From positions 412,754-476,753 of the forward strand of contig NW_019773881.1 of NCBI RefSeq assembly GCF_001039355.2: a stretch of DNA of 64,000 bases. The letters are read 5' to 3'. Shown here in pieces: positions 1 to 12,000 of the stretch. The translations under genes and the position numbers were made by a program. How positions within the stretch are numbered: the first letter of the stretch is position 1; the number at the start of each line of letters is the position of its first letter. Source of the DNA: Lingula anatina. Its lineage: Eukaryota; Brachiopoda; Lingulata; Lingulida; Lingulidae. The notes under the pieces were generated by a model. That model was not told the origin of the DNA and did no database searches. It was given only the letters and a program-made list of their open reading frames with translations.

Positions 1-709
1 TCAATAACTTTGTTGTTAGTATGGAGCTTGCGGAATCAGCCGAGGATTGCCGATTGACGGTCAACCAATCAGCGTTTTCACCAAACTTTGGTGAAAAATT
101 TTGAAACATGGATTTGATTGGCTTATATAAACTAGGTCAAACTATTTTCGTCAGAGGTTACTTGACACGATGAAGATAGGCTACAGTGAAGAGGTTAGTG
201 TCAAGTTAGCTCTGAAGCTCAGGGTGCAATTCTGTAGTGCTCATAATATAATATCTTGATTCCATATAAGAATTACACATATCATCAGCATGGTATCACA
301 CAGATACTGAAAATTTATAAATGAAATTTACTAAAAATACATGTACTGATACATGATTTAATGAATATCTAAAGCAGTTTACACACAGAGCACTTTGTGA
401 AAAGCAAACTTTAAAGATTAAAAAGATATTTTGTAAAGTACATTTTTCCTCTGAGGCTTACCTCTGGAAAGTTTTGCCCAAAGGATTCTGAAAAAATTAT
501 AAAAGAAAGTAAAATAAATTTTATTATAACAGCAATATAGAAATTAGAATTGCAACATTATTAACAGAGACCTACAAATTTTAACACAATTCTTTAGAAT
601 AATCTGTTCTTAAAAATATTGCAACTATCAATGTATCCGTATCTATCAGTATATGTCTAAAGAACCACTGCTGATATATGATAGATGGGAAGAGAGAGCT
701 TAAGAAAAC
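1..709. other. no gene seen
   Basis: I see no exon, RNA gene or clear repeat boundary in this AT-rich stretch. The part just below position 710 is probably the 3' untranslated tail of the LINE fragment that ends there on the minus strand. Confidence 0.4.
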
Positions 710-895
710 TTAATCACAGTGTAGGCCTGATCTAAAGCCTTCCACAGTTTCTGCATGAACTTGTTGGTCACTCAGTTCATTCCATTCAGAGACTGTTCTA
801 ACAAAGAAAGTTTTTTCTAACTGGTGTGTTGCGGTGTTGTAAAATGTAACAGAGACTTTTGTTGGTACTGTTAAAGCCAATGAATGATTTGGCCC
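710..895 (-). pseudogene. LINE reverse transcriptase ORF, C-terminal tail fragment
   Basis: The minus strand has an open frame of about 61 codons ending in TAA at 712-710. Its end contains FFVRTVSEWNELSDQQV, followed by AETVEGFRSGL. The pattern F(F)xRTxxEWNxLxxxxVxAxSxxxFKxxL is the usual extreme C-terminus of non-LTR retrotransposon ORF2 proteins, just after the reverse transcriptase thumb. No catalytic core is present, and a stop at 898-896 closes the frame upstream. It is therefore a 5'-truncated dead copy. The clade (CR1, L2, RTE or Jockey) cannot be decided from this tail. Confidence 0.6.
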
Positions 896-2468
896 TTACA
901 AGAAGTTTGTTGGAAGCTGGTACTAAGTAAGTGTCAGGAGGTATCGCTGGATCCAACCCCTCAACCACCTTGAAAAGAAAATTAAGTTAGCCGCAGTTCC
1001 TTCCTCTGGTACTGCAGCAGAGGGAGATCCAGTAATTTTAACATGGAGGTACTTAGGTGACTGGCGGGGGTTGACTTGAGCTCAACAGCTCAGTGGTACA
1101 GCATTCTAACAGTAAGCATGTGTCAGAAGTTGGAGCTCTAGCATAGTCAGGTTATTTTCCCCAAAATAAAAACTACACTTATTGTGAAATGATCGCACAC
1201 AATACAATAACACAAGGCATGTTATTTATGAAATATATTAAGTTTCACAGTCTCACATATAGTGGCATTTTCGTCACTACAGACCCATGTGATATATATT
1301 TTTAAATAATACATCAATTCTGTGACATTTCATAAATTGCAATAATATACTCAACACATGATTACTGTGTAGTTTGTAAACAGTCATTCCGCAATATGAA
1401 ATCAAGACGTTTACAACCACCCTGAAAGAATTGGTCGTCGTTGTGCACAACATAGACTCACCTAAAAGTTCTAAATTCATTTTAACTTCTATTTAAAGTG
1501 CAGTTTAAGAGCAATTTGCCCAAAAATGCACAAAAAAATACCGAGCCGCACTTTGAACGGTTCGCACGCCAGATGTCACCACCTTCTGTGTGAGCTCTTG
1601 CGCACGCATAAAAACCATGTCAAAAACACAAAAGAATATGCAAACAGTTAGGATGTTATGCTCAATGACGCTATATTAAAAATAAGTAGCAATATTTAAA
1701 TGGTTTTCAAGATAATTCATTTATTATACATGATCAGTTGTTTGAATAGTACTCTTAAAATTTGTATTAATCTAATTGACCTTATACGCGCGTTTTATCC
1801 ACATATGTTTTTGCTGTGCTCGGCTGAAATGAAAGTAAGTTGACGGTAAGCAAGAACAAAATTTGAAGGAATCTAGATATTCTAATTTTCCACTTCGAGG
1901 TTAACTGTGAATGTATAACAACGACAGAGAGAATGTATAATAATTTAAATCAATAAGGTTTGGTGAAACGTAACGTAAACCTAAAGTTTTTGTACCGGTA
2001 CAGTACAGATTCAGATTCTTGATTGATTACACAACTTCACACTCAAGATACAATCAGTGACAGCACAACTAGCTATAATAGAGCTCAAATGAAGAGATAA
2101 ACATACAAATGAACATATTGATTTTTATATAAATGGCTATACAATAAGGGGTACCGGAGGAGAAAGGAATGTGCCAGAAGTGTGGCGTCAAGTGGTGTAA
2201 GACGTGAAGCAGAGTGGTCATTTTTAGCTGGAGATAAATTTCAATTGTACAGTTTTAACACTATCTATTTCTACATTTTATTTGATTAACTTTATATATC
2301 TGTGTATCCTCAATTGTAGTGCTATGTATGTTAATTATGAAATTTAAGCACATCTTAACAAAATTTGAGGGATGAAGTTTTAACCCTTCATCAATGAACT
2401 TTGGTCATATAGAAATACTGTATGTATAATTGATCCTTACTTATACTACTGTAATTCTTATTTTTCAG
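896..2468. other. intergenic sequence upstream of the kinase-OTU gene
   Basis: No coding exon is supported. At 1084-1165 a stretch resembling a tRNA A box (agctcagtggtacagcat) is followed by a weak B-box-like segment, so it may be an old tRNA-derived SINE (low confidence). The acceptor at 2467-2468 implies a 5' untranslated exon somewhere upstream, but I could not place it. Confidence 0.35.
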
Positions 2469-2577
2469 CAAGCATTGAAGAACATGCAGCGGTATGACAA
2501 TCTGGCATCATCTACTTCAACATATATTCTCCATTGAATTCTGAGTCATGAGTCTGTTCATTGATGAAAAGGCAAAG
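2469..2577 (+). CDS. kinase-OTU gene, exon 1 (5' UTR plus first 10 codons)
   Basis: Acceptor tttttcag ends at 2468 and donor AAG|gtctgt follows 2577. The chosen start ATG at 2548 gives MSLFIDEKAK in phase 0 and joins exactly to VKVHIWDPRE in the next exon. A shorter upstream frame (2484-2537, 17 codons) lies in the leader. A duplicate copy sits at 3841-3949 (ATG at 3920) because of the assembly redundancy. Only one is expected in the transcript. Confidence 0.65.
2484..2537 (+). promoter_or_regulatory. upstream ORF in the kinase-OTU leader
   Basis: A 17-codon frame starts with ATG at 2484 and stops with TGA at 2535-2537, ending 10 bases before the main ATG. It could lower translation of the main frame. 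In the duplicate copy (3856-3909) codon 3 is CAG instead of CGG, an apparent allelic difference. The regulatory role is inference. Confidence 0.35.
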
Positions 2578-5500
2578 GTCTGTGTGCATACAAAAATTAG
2601 TTTTTAATCTCTTTTACATTATACAAGGGCACAACTAGGGGATTGGGGCAGTCAGCTAAAAACTTATTGGATACATTCACTCCCGTCTCATCTTTCTCTC
2701 CCTCTCCCCCCCCCCCAAAAAAAAAAAATCAAAAAGAGTAGAAAGAGACAATATCAAACAAAATCTCCACCCCTGTTACTAACATATAATAGAAGGGTAG
2801 GGTAAATAATAAACTTTTTGGAAAACTATAGAGGAACAGGTGTTTTTAGAGGCAAAATGGGTCATAAAGTCCATTTTTAACGAGAAATTTGAGCCATTAT
2901 TTTTTAGGGTTGGTAAATCAATCATTCTTGAAGGCATGCAAAGCTTGTGTAACTATATATATGCATATACCTGTATTGAGTAGGTTGAATCTTCAATGTT
3001 TTGAGGAACTGGTGTTTTCTGTTGCAGAAATTGATGCTAAATGCATACGTAAAAATAACTTTTTCCTCAACAAATATTTAGATGGTGAAATGATGATTTT
3101 CAGAATGGCAGATAAAATGCCCTTACAAGTTTCAACATAGGAAATTAAAGGACCCATAGTTTGTAATGTACCTTATTTGAGGTTTTTAGTGTTGTAAAAT
3201 TTATTATTTTTCTTATGTTACCACTGCCAGTGTTACATAAAATGGGATTTGGTTACCTTGTGTGCTGATAGTTCACTGTCAAGCTTGACAGAAGAGCCAG
3301 AATCTCAGTCAGTCAAAAAAGTAGTGAAAAAATCTCTCAAGTTCTGCTGGATGTGAAATATAAGGAAGAATTAGAGTTATCCTAATCTCAAGCAACCAAA
3401 AAGTAAATGAACAATTCTATTATTTAAAAGGGATGGATATATTTCTGTTCTACATTGATTAAAGCTAGGAAAGCAATCATTGTCATAAACTGAAACCAGC
3501 AAAAAGTATATGTGTGCTAAAACCAATTTTTCAGATTAAAAATGTTGGCAGTTTTGGAAATGAATAGGAATAAATTGACCTGTTAACAGTAATGAATGAA
3601 TTTTTGTTCCAGGTCAAAGTTCACATATGGGATCCAAGGGAACTGAGAGAGACAAGCAAGGAAAANTATATCTGTGTATCCTCAATTGTAGTGCTATGTA
3701 TGTTAATTATGAAATTTAAGCACATCTTAACAAAATTTGAGGGATGAAGTTTTAACCCTTCATCAATGAACTTTGGTCATATAGAAATACTGTATGTATA
3801 ATTGATCCTTACTTATACTACTGTAATTCTTATTTTTCAGCAAGCATTGAAGAACATGCAGCAGTATGACAATCTGGCATCATCTACTTCAACATATATT
3901 CTCCATTGAATTCTGAGTCATGAGTCTGTTCATTGATGAAAAGGCAAAGGTCTGTGTGCATACAAAATTTAGTTTTTAATCTCTTTTACATTATACAAGG
4001 GCACAACTAGGGGATTGGGGCAGTCAGCTAAAAACTTATTGGATACATTCACTCCCGTCTCATCTTTCTCTCCCTCTCCCCCCCCCCCAAAAAAAAAAAA
4101 TCAAAAAGAGTAGAAAGAGACAATATCAAACAAAATCTCCACCCCTGTTACTAACATATAATAGAAGGGTAGGGTAAATAATAAACTTTTTGGAAAACTA
4201 TAGAGAAACAGGTGTTTTTAGAGGCAAAATGGGTCATAAAGTCCATTTTTAACGAGAAATTTGAGCCATTATTTTTTAGGGTTGGTAAATCAATCATTCT
4301 TGAAGGCATGCAAAGCTTGTGTAACTATATTTATGCATATACCTGTATTGAGTAGGTTGAATCTTCAATGTTTTGAGTAACTGGTGTTTTCTGTTGCAGA
4401 AATTGATGCTAAATGCATACGTAAAAATAACTTTTTCCTCAACAAATATTTAGATGGTGAAATGATGATTTTCAGAATGGCAGATAAAATGCCCTTACAA
4501 GTTTCAACATAGGAAATTAAAGGACCCATAGTTTGTAATGTACCTTATTTGAGGTTTTTAGTGTTGTAAAATTTATTATTTTTCTTATGTTACCACTGCC
4601 AGTGTTACATAAAATGGGATTTGGTTACCTTGTGTGCTGATAGTTCACTGACAAGCTTGACAGAAGAGCCAGAATCTCAGTCAGTCAAAAAAGTAGTGAA
4701 AAAATCTCTCAAGTTCTGCTGGATGTGAAATATAAGGAAGAATTAGAGTTATCCTAATCTCAAGCAACCAAAAAGTAAATGAACAATTCTATTATTTAAA
4801 AGGGATGGATATATTTCTGTTCTACATTGATTAAAGCTAGGAAAGCAATCATTGTCATAAACTGAAACCAGCAAAAAGTATATGTGTGCTAAAACCAATT
4901 TTACAGATTAAAAATTTTGACAGTTTTGGAAATGAATAGGAATAAATTGACCTGTTAACAGTAATGAATGAATTTTTGTTCCAGGTCAAAGTTCACATAT
5001 GGGATCCAAGGGAACTGAGAGAGACAAGCAAGGAAGACCATGTGATAAATCCCTTTTTAGAGTTTGTTGATAATCTACATGAAGACGACAGACAAAGGGA
5101 CTGGAAATATGTCATAACAGTGTGCAGTGCTCAGGACTTAAAGCGGGTATTGTATCAGACCTCAGGATATTTGAAAAAAAAAGCATTGATCAAAGCACAT
5201 GCCATGAAGACCATAAAATCCTAAACCATTTTTTCAGAAACCAAGCAAAACAGTCCTCAGATGAGATTCTCAAAGATTATTATTTCTGTCAAAATATATA
5301 ATATATAATATCATAATTCTGCAGATGTTGTTCTATTTCTGTTAATTTTTTGGATTTAGGTCTTGAGACCCCTCTCTTGTTGTTTAGAATTCTATTGTAT
5401 TTATAATGCTGTTTTAATTACTGCACCAGTGTCATGTTCAAAGATTGAGATATAAACTGGGGCAGAACGAAAATGTAATTTTGATACCAGTTGCTGCTTT

Positions 5501-8500
5501 TTATTCATTTATTTTTTTTTTCAAATTGATTTCATACGCAAAGTCAATGCAGGATGTTTTTTGCACAATTGTAGACCAAGGCACCCTCTACACACCCATT
5601 CACACAATGAGAAAAATGATACATATATTGCTATATAATACATGACTGTGTTTACCTTTAAATAATAGGAGAGAATCTCATTGGCTACAGTGATTTTACA
5701 GTAATCTTTGTATATATTCAGTTTGCTTGATGTGTATTTGTAAGTTCTGAGAATGAAGTGCATTTCAAATTATTGGTAGGTTTTTGGAGTGGAATATCAT
5801 GAAAAAAAGAGATTAATGCAACAGCTGACCAATGTAAAGTATGAGAGAAAAATAGGCTCAGGAGCATATGGAAGTGTTATAACAGCTCAATTCCCAGAAG
5901 GAACACTAAAAACGCATTTAGCTGTGAAGAAGGTATGGTGGAAATTAGACTTGTTGTTGTAATTTAAAAAAGCACAAGACATTGTTTGAATTTTTTCTTG
6001 CTTAAATGTACACAGGTTTTGAAGAAAGGTACATGTACATTTCCATTTGTTGCATGTGATACTCAGAACTTAAATTTGTTTTTGTGGTCATTGTAGGCAT
6101 TGACATCACTAATAATAATTAATATTATTATTATTATTATTATTAGAACTATAAGTTGGATTTTGAATGAACTGAAAACTGTGAAAGAGTAATAAAAGTA
6201 ACTAAATTTCCAGGTGTGCGTCAATACGCGCTTTGAAGTATCAGATGCGACAATGCTCTTGCCTAGTACGCAATGTGATAGTGATGATTCTCAGCGGGGT
6301 TGGAAAGTATTGCATCACCACTCAAAATTTGTTCAGGGTATGATACTGTGAAAGGCGTACTGACACACACCTTGAAAACGGGTAGTGTGGTACGATCTAT
6401 CTGTGAATTCGGGATCATTCAGTGCCGAGTTTGGTAGTTGGGTAGACATGAATAAATGGATAATTGTGTGCCTTATTACTGGTACCTTCAGACTAACAGG
6501 AGTGATTTATATCACTTAAATATGGCCCAATGAAACAACAACCAAACCGCTGGTTCAGAGTGAAAACAGTTAATGGTGAGCCCTGGTTATGTTGTTAGGC
6601 ATTATGTGATGTTATTTTTTGCAATGTCATTATTATTTTCTTATTTATGTCTATACGTTTGACAACTTTGTTATGTTTTTCTTTCTACATTAGTTTCTCC
6701 CAAACAAATAAACTTGTGTGTGAATTTATATAATATATATATATAGGTTGAAGATCTAGACAGATTTCGGGAAAATGAGCTCAGAATTCTTGCCAAGTTA
6801 AAGCCCCCAGTTGCACCCAAGCTGTATGGTGCATATTATTACGAAGACACTGTCTATATTATAATGGAGTTGGTACAGGGTGAGTGTATAATCTTAGACA
6901 ATTCTAAGATAAGTTTTTTTGTGTCTGTAACTTGAAATTGTAAATTAAGGACTGCAAACACTGTATAAATGACTGGGAACCACAATCAAGACCCCATCCC
7001 TAGATCCACCCATCTCTGAGGGATTTCTCGATCGCTAATTTGCATTCAGCTGAAGCTGTTCTGTTGTTTGTCACGCCTACTGAAGATGCTGAATTATAGT
7101 TAATTACCCCCTAACAGCTTCAGTAGGTATGCCAAACATCAGAGCTGCTTAAGCGAGAAAATCCCACGGGAAAGGGGGCAATCTTGCTTGATCGGGAATG
7201 GGGTCTAAATGTTCTAATTATATAAGTACTGACTGTGAGTGTTTAGGCTTTATTACATGTGTATACACATGCAAACACATATGCATATATACTTATATTA
7301 TTTAAATTTTCATTTTATTCTCTTATTATTATTGTAATTAATCTGTTTTATTTCAGGATTCTCAGGTTCAAAGTTTGGAAAATTATATGGAAAAGACATG
7401 AAGAAGTGCTTAAAACTGTGCGAAGAGCTGCTAAGACNGTTACATTAGTTTCTCCCAAACAAATAAACTGGTGTGTGAATTTATATATATATATATAGGT
7501 TGAAGATCTAGACAGATTTCGGGAAAATGAGCTCAGAATTCTTGCCAAGTTAAAGCCCCCAGTTGCACCCAAGCTGTATGGTGCATATTATTACGAAGAC
7601 AGTGTCTATATTATAATGGAGTTGGTACAGGGTGAGTGTATAATCTTAGACAATTCTAAGATAAGTTTTTTTGTGTCTGTAACTTGAAATTGTAAATTAA
7701 GGACTGCAAACACTGTATAAATGACTGGGAACCACAATCAAGACCCCATCCCTAGATCCACCCATCTCTGAGGGATTTCTCGATCGCTAATTTGCATTCA
7801 GCTGAAGCTGTTCTGTTGTTTGTCACGCCTACTGAAGATGCTGAATTATAGTTAATTACCCCCTAACAGCTTCAGTAGGTATGCCAAACATCAGAGCTGC
7901 TTAAGCGAGAAAATCCCCCGGGAAAGGGGGCAATCTTGCTTGATCGGGAATGGGGTCTAAATGTTCTAATTATATAAGTACTGACTGTGAGTGTTTAGGC
8001 TTTATTACATGTGTATACACATGCAAACACATATGCATATATACTTATATTATTTAAATTTTCATTTTATTCTCTTATTATTATTGTAATTAATCTGTTT
8101 TATTTCAGGATTCTCAGGTTCAAAGTTTGGAAAATTATATGGAAAAGACATGAAGAAGTGCTTCAAACTGTGCGAAGAGCTGCTAAGACATATAAATCAC
8201 CTACATAATAAGCAAATAGGACATTTTGACATTAAACCAGATAACCTGGTAGTCTCTGTAGATGATGTAAGTTCTCATTTTATCAGACAAGTGTAATTAG
8301 GGTAGTGCTTGGGGGGTGGTATTGAACTGAAAAGTACTGACTCTACAGACGTACATGTAAAATTGATAAAATAAGAATGTTTGCAGATGACACAGTATTG
8401 ATGTACTATATGTATTAATCTTCATTTATTCAACCATTAGAGCATGTATCAATTAAATATAAGATTTGTACATTTTTACATTAAACTATTCATAAATAAC

Positions 8501-9023
8501 CAACTTATTGATTTCTTTACTTTTTAGCTATATAAAAAAATGTCTTTGGTTATGCTACTAACTTAACAATATTATAGTAACATACTTAATAATATATGAA
8601 AAATAATTATTGACATACATTTTTTGTATAGGTTCAAATAATTCCAAATGAAGCAAACATTAATATAAACTACCTACCCCCAGAAACATTCCTCAACATA
8701 AGGTCTCATTCTCAGTGAAGTTATTGTTTTACATAGATTACTCCAACTCTGTTATGAGTCTGGCTAAATTCAATCAGATTAACAGATTAACATTCCTCCT
8801 CTTGGCATTCAGAGGAATACAGAAAAGCTGGATATTTACAAGTATGTTAAAAACAAGAGTAAGGGTGTTAATCTTTTTAAAATGTAAGTCTGATTGCATT
8901 CTTCAAGAGTCCACATGGATCCATCTCTGTAGAATAATAGTTTTATTGGGAATGAACCCTATGAAACTATTGATATCTGAATTTTACAGATCAAAGTAAA
9001 GAGCAAAATTTGTTAAGCGCTGA

Positions 9024-9060
<37 letters not shown>

Positions 9061-12000
9061 CTTTCAAAATAGTTTCAAATATTTAAAATACAATGTTCAT
9101 GCTGAAATCTTACATTTTTCATGTTCTAATATAGCAGCAGTTGAAGGTTACACTGGTTGACTATGGCTTTGCTCATCAGTTGTACAAGGATCAGGATCTA
9201 AGCGAAAGGTTTGGTACGCCATACTACTGTAGTCCCCAAATAGCCAGGGCTGCAGATGTGAATAAGAAGTCAGATATTTGGAGTGCAATGGTCACTGTCA
9301 TGGCCATCATCCTAAGTGACCAAGAGACTGGACCTATACCACCTCTTAAGAAATGTTACCCAAATTACAGACTTTCAACTCTGCAGACACATGTGAGTAT
9401 TTTGTGTGTGTGTGTGTGTGTGTGTGTGGACATCTTATAGTTCTATTATGTGTCTGTACATGTAGTCATCACCTGCATCTATTGTTCCTACTTTAGAGAT
9501 AACACATTTCAAGGAAAAATGATGGGCTTACTGTCTTCAAACTTTGAGTCCTGGAGTTATCAATGTTGCTAAAATGGTCCCTTATATCTCCAAAACTGGC
9601 AGAAATAGGCCTATAGTTACTATTGAACTTGAATAGGAAGGTATTATTGCACCAGAATAACCCATTTTGTGCATCATTATTTTCTGTTTTTTGTCTGTAC
9701 CTTTAGCTTTGCCGACTCTTTTTAAAATTTGACCAGTACATACTTTTGCAGCAAAGCATTTTATTACCATTTTACTGTATTTTTTGTTGAGGGCGTGGTG
9801 GGGGGGGGGGGGGGTCAGAATTACAAGCAGTCTTTTAAAGTTATTGTACCACCAGGGTAGGCGCTGGTGGTACATATGGTTTTAGTCCTGTCCAGTCCGG
9901 TCCGCCGGCTCCGCGGCCAAGTCACTGTTACCGCTTCTCCTCCTAGATTACAAGGGCCTGCGTACCCATCTCTTGGATTGAGGTCACGTATAATCTCAAC
10001 TCAATCCACATAAAATTTGGGCTTCGTTGGTGCTAGGGTCTAGGTGTGGCACTCATCGCAATGCACCCTTGTCCAAAATTGGCAAAATTAAATGCTAAAT
10101 ATCTACCATACCGAAGGAATTATGGAAAAAATTTCTATAGAGGGCTGAACATAAGTCATATGTGGAGATTTCCAATATGCCCTTGGATTTTACCTTTGAC
10201 CTTTATTTCAAGGTGAAACAGGCCAAAATTTTCTAAAAAAAAAAGGAATTTTTTACGAAAAAAAAATTATTTGTGCCAATATTCAGAAACTACACAGACC
10301 TAACCTATAATATTATTGGCAGGTGTTGCCATTAGGGACATCTTTCATCTCCGTCAGTTTAGGGTCAATCAGTGCATTTTCATGGTAGCAGGGGGCCATT
10401 AGATGCCAAAACAGCAAACTCTCTCTAATTCTGGAACCGTTAATGCTAGAGACCTCTTGTTTTTTGCATTTTGTAGTGCATGTCAAGCCCAACACTGATG
10501 GTGTCCATTTTTTTGTTTTCCTTACATTTTACGAGTTACGCTGTATCAAAAAGTACATTGTGATGGTGAAAGCAGAATGTGCAATATGTTAATGTGTAAT
10601 AAATTTTGAACATCTGGAAAAGATATCATAAGGTTTGGCAAGGCAGACAACTTTTGGTCAAAAATGGCGTAATTTCATGAAATTTGAACATCTTGAACCT
10701 TTTAGTACCTCACACTTCAATTGAGAATTTCAACCAAAATGACCTTTTCTTTATTAGTACCACCAGCGTGTACGCTGGCGGTACTCATGGTTTTAGTCCC
10801 GACCCGTCTCGTCCGGCTCCGCCGGCTCCGTTGGCTCCGCCGGCTCCGTAAGCTCCGCCGGCTCCGCGTACTGGCGCCGGATACAAGTCACCGTTACCGC
10901 TTCTCCTCCTAGACCGCAAGGACCCCTGTCCCCATCTCTTGGATTTAGGTCACATATAACCTCAACTTGAACCCCCAGGTTTTTTTGTCTCAGTCGGTAC
11001 ATTGACCTGGGCGTGACGCTCCTTGAAATGCACCCTTGTCAAAATTTTTGAAAATTCAATGCCAATTATCTACCCTACGGAAGGAATTATGGGAAAATTT
11101 TCTACAGACGGCTTTCCAAAAGTCATATGTGTAGATTTCAAATATGCCCTTGGATTTGACCTTTGACCTTTATTTCAAGGTCAAACGGGCCAAAATTTTC
11201 AAAAAAATGAAATTTTTTACGAAAAAAAATATTATTTGCACTGTTATTCAGACACTACACAGACTTAACCAATAATTATATTGGAAAGTGTTACCCTTTG
11301 GGTCATCTTTCATCTCTGTGAATTTGGGGTCAATCGGTGCATTTTCACAGGAGTAGCGGCCATAAAATACCGAAAATGAAAACTGTCTCTAATTCGGGAA
11401 CCGTTAATGCTAGCGACCCGTTCTTTTTTGCATTTTGTAGAGCATGTAAAGCCCAACACTGAGAGTGGTCTCCGTTTTTTTGTATTTCATACGGTTTTCG
11501 TGTTATGCTGTATTAAAAAGTACTTTGTGGTGGCACATTTTTGTAACTCAGAATTGTAACATTTAGTCCCTTATATCTCCAAAACTGGCAGAGATAGGTC
11601 CATAGTTACTATTGAAGTTGAATAGGAAGTCATATATTGGCAATGTAACTGTGACCTTAAAATTGACCTTTGACCTACTTTTCACCATGAACTGAACTTT
11701 GCATAGTTTCCATCCCTTATATCTCCAAAACTGGCAGAGATAGGCCCAGTCACTACTGAACTTGAATAGGAAGTCATATACTGACAATCTAACGGTGACC
11801 TTAAAATTGACCTTTGACCTACTTTTCACCATGAACTGAACTTTGCAACCTTTCTATCTGTTATATCTCCAAAACTAGCAGAGATATGCCCATAGTTACT
11901 ATTGAACTTGAGTAGGAAGTTATATACTGGCAATCTAACTGTGATCCTGTAATTGAACTTTGACCTACTTTTTTGCCATGAATCGCACTTCACAAATTTG

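Larger units (their letters stand above)
2295..5037. repeat. near-identical direct duplication about a single n (3666)
   Basis: Bases 2295-3665 recur at 3667-5037 with an offset of 1372 and few mismatches. The join is one n, and the copy of the kinase gene's second coding exon is cut off there (3613-3665). The likely cause is redundant haplotype or contig sequence rather than a true tandem duplication. It duplicates exon 1 of the kinase-OTU gene at 2469-2577 and 3841-3949. Confidence 0.85.
6684..8189. repeat. near-identical direct duplication about a single n (7438)
   Basis: About 6684-7437 is repeated at 7439-8189 with an offset near 752. Exon 4 appears twice and exon 5 appears once cut (7357-7437) and once whole. 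Differences (EDTVY/EDSVY, CLKL/CFKL) look allelic. This is probably redundant assembly of two haplotypes. Confidence 0.85.

Noticed and set aside
2889-3140. 83-codon frame ending MADKMPLQVST as an extra kinase exon
   Set aside because: Exon 1 joins the VKVHIWDPRE exon in phase 0 directly. Including this segment gives a stop or needs a poor donor.
9582-9875. 97-codon minus-strand frame after kinase exon 6
   Set aside because: It crosses a poly-G tract and the edge of an R1 copy, and has no motif or splice support.
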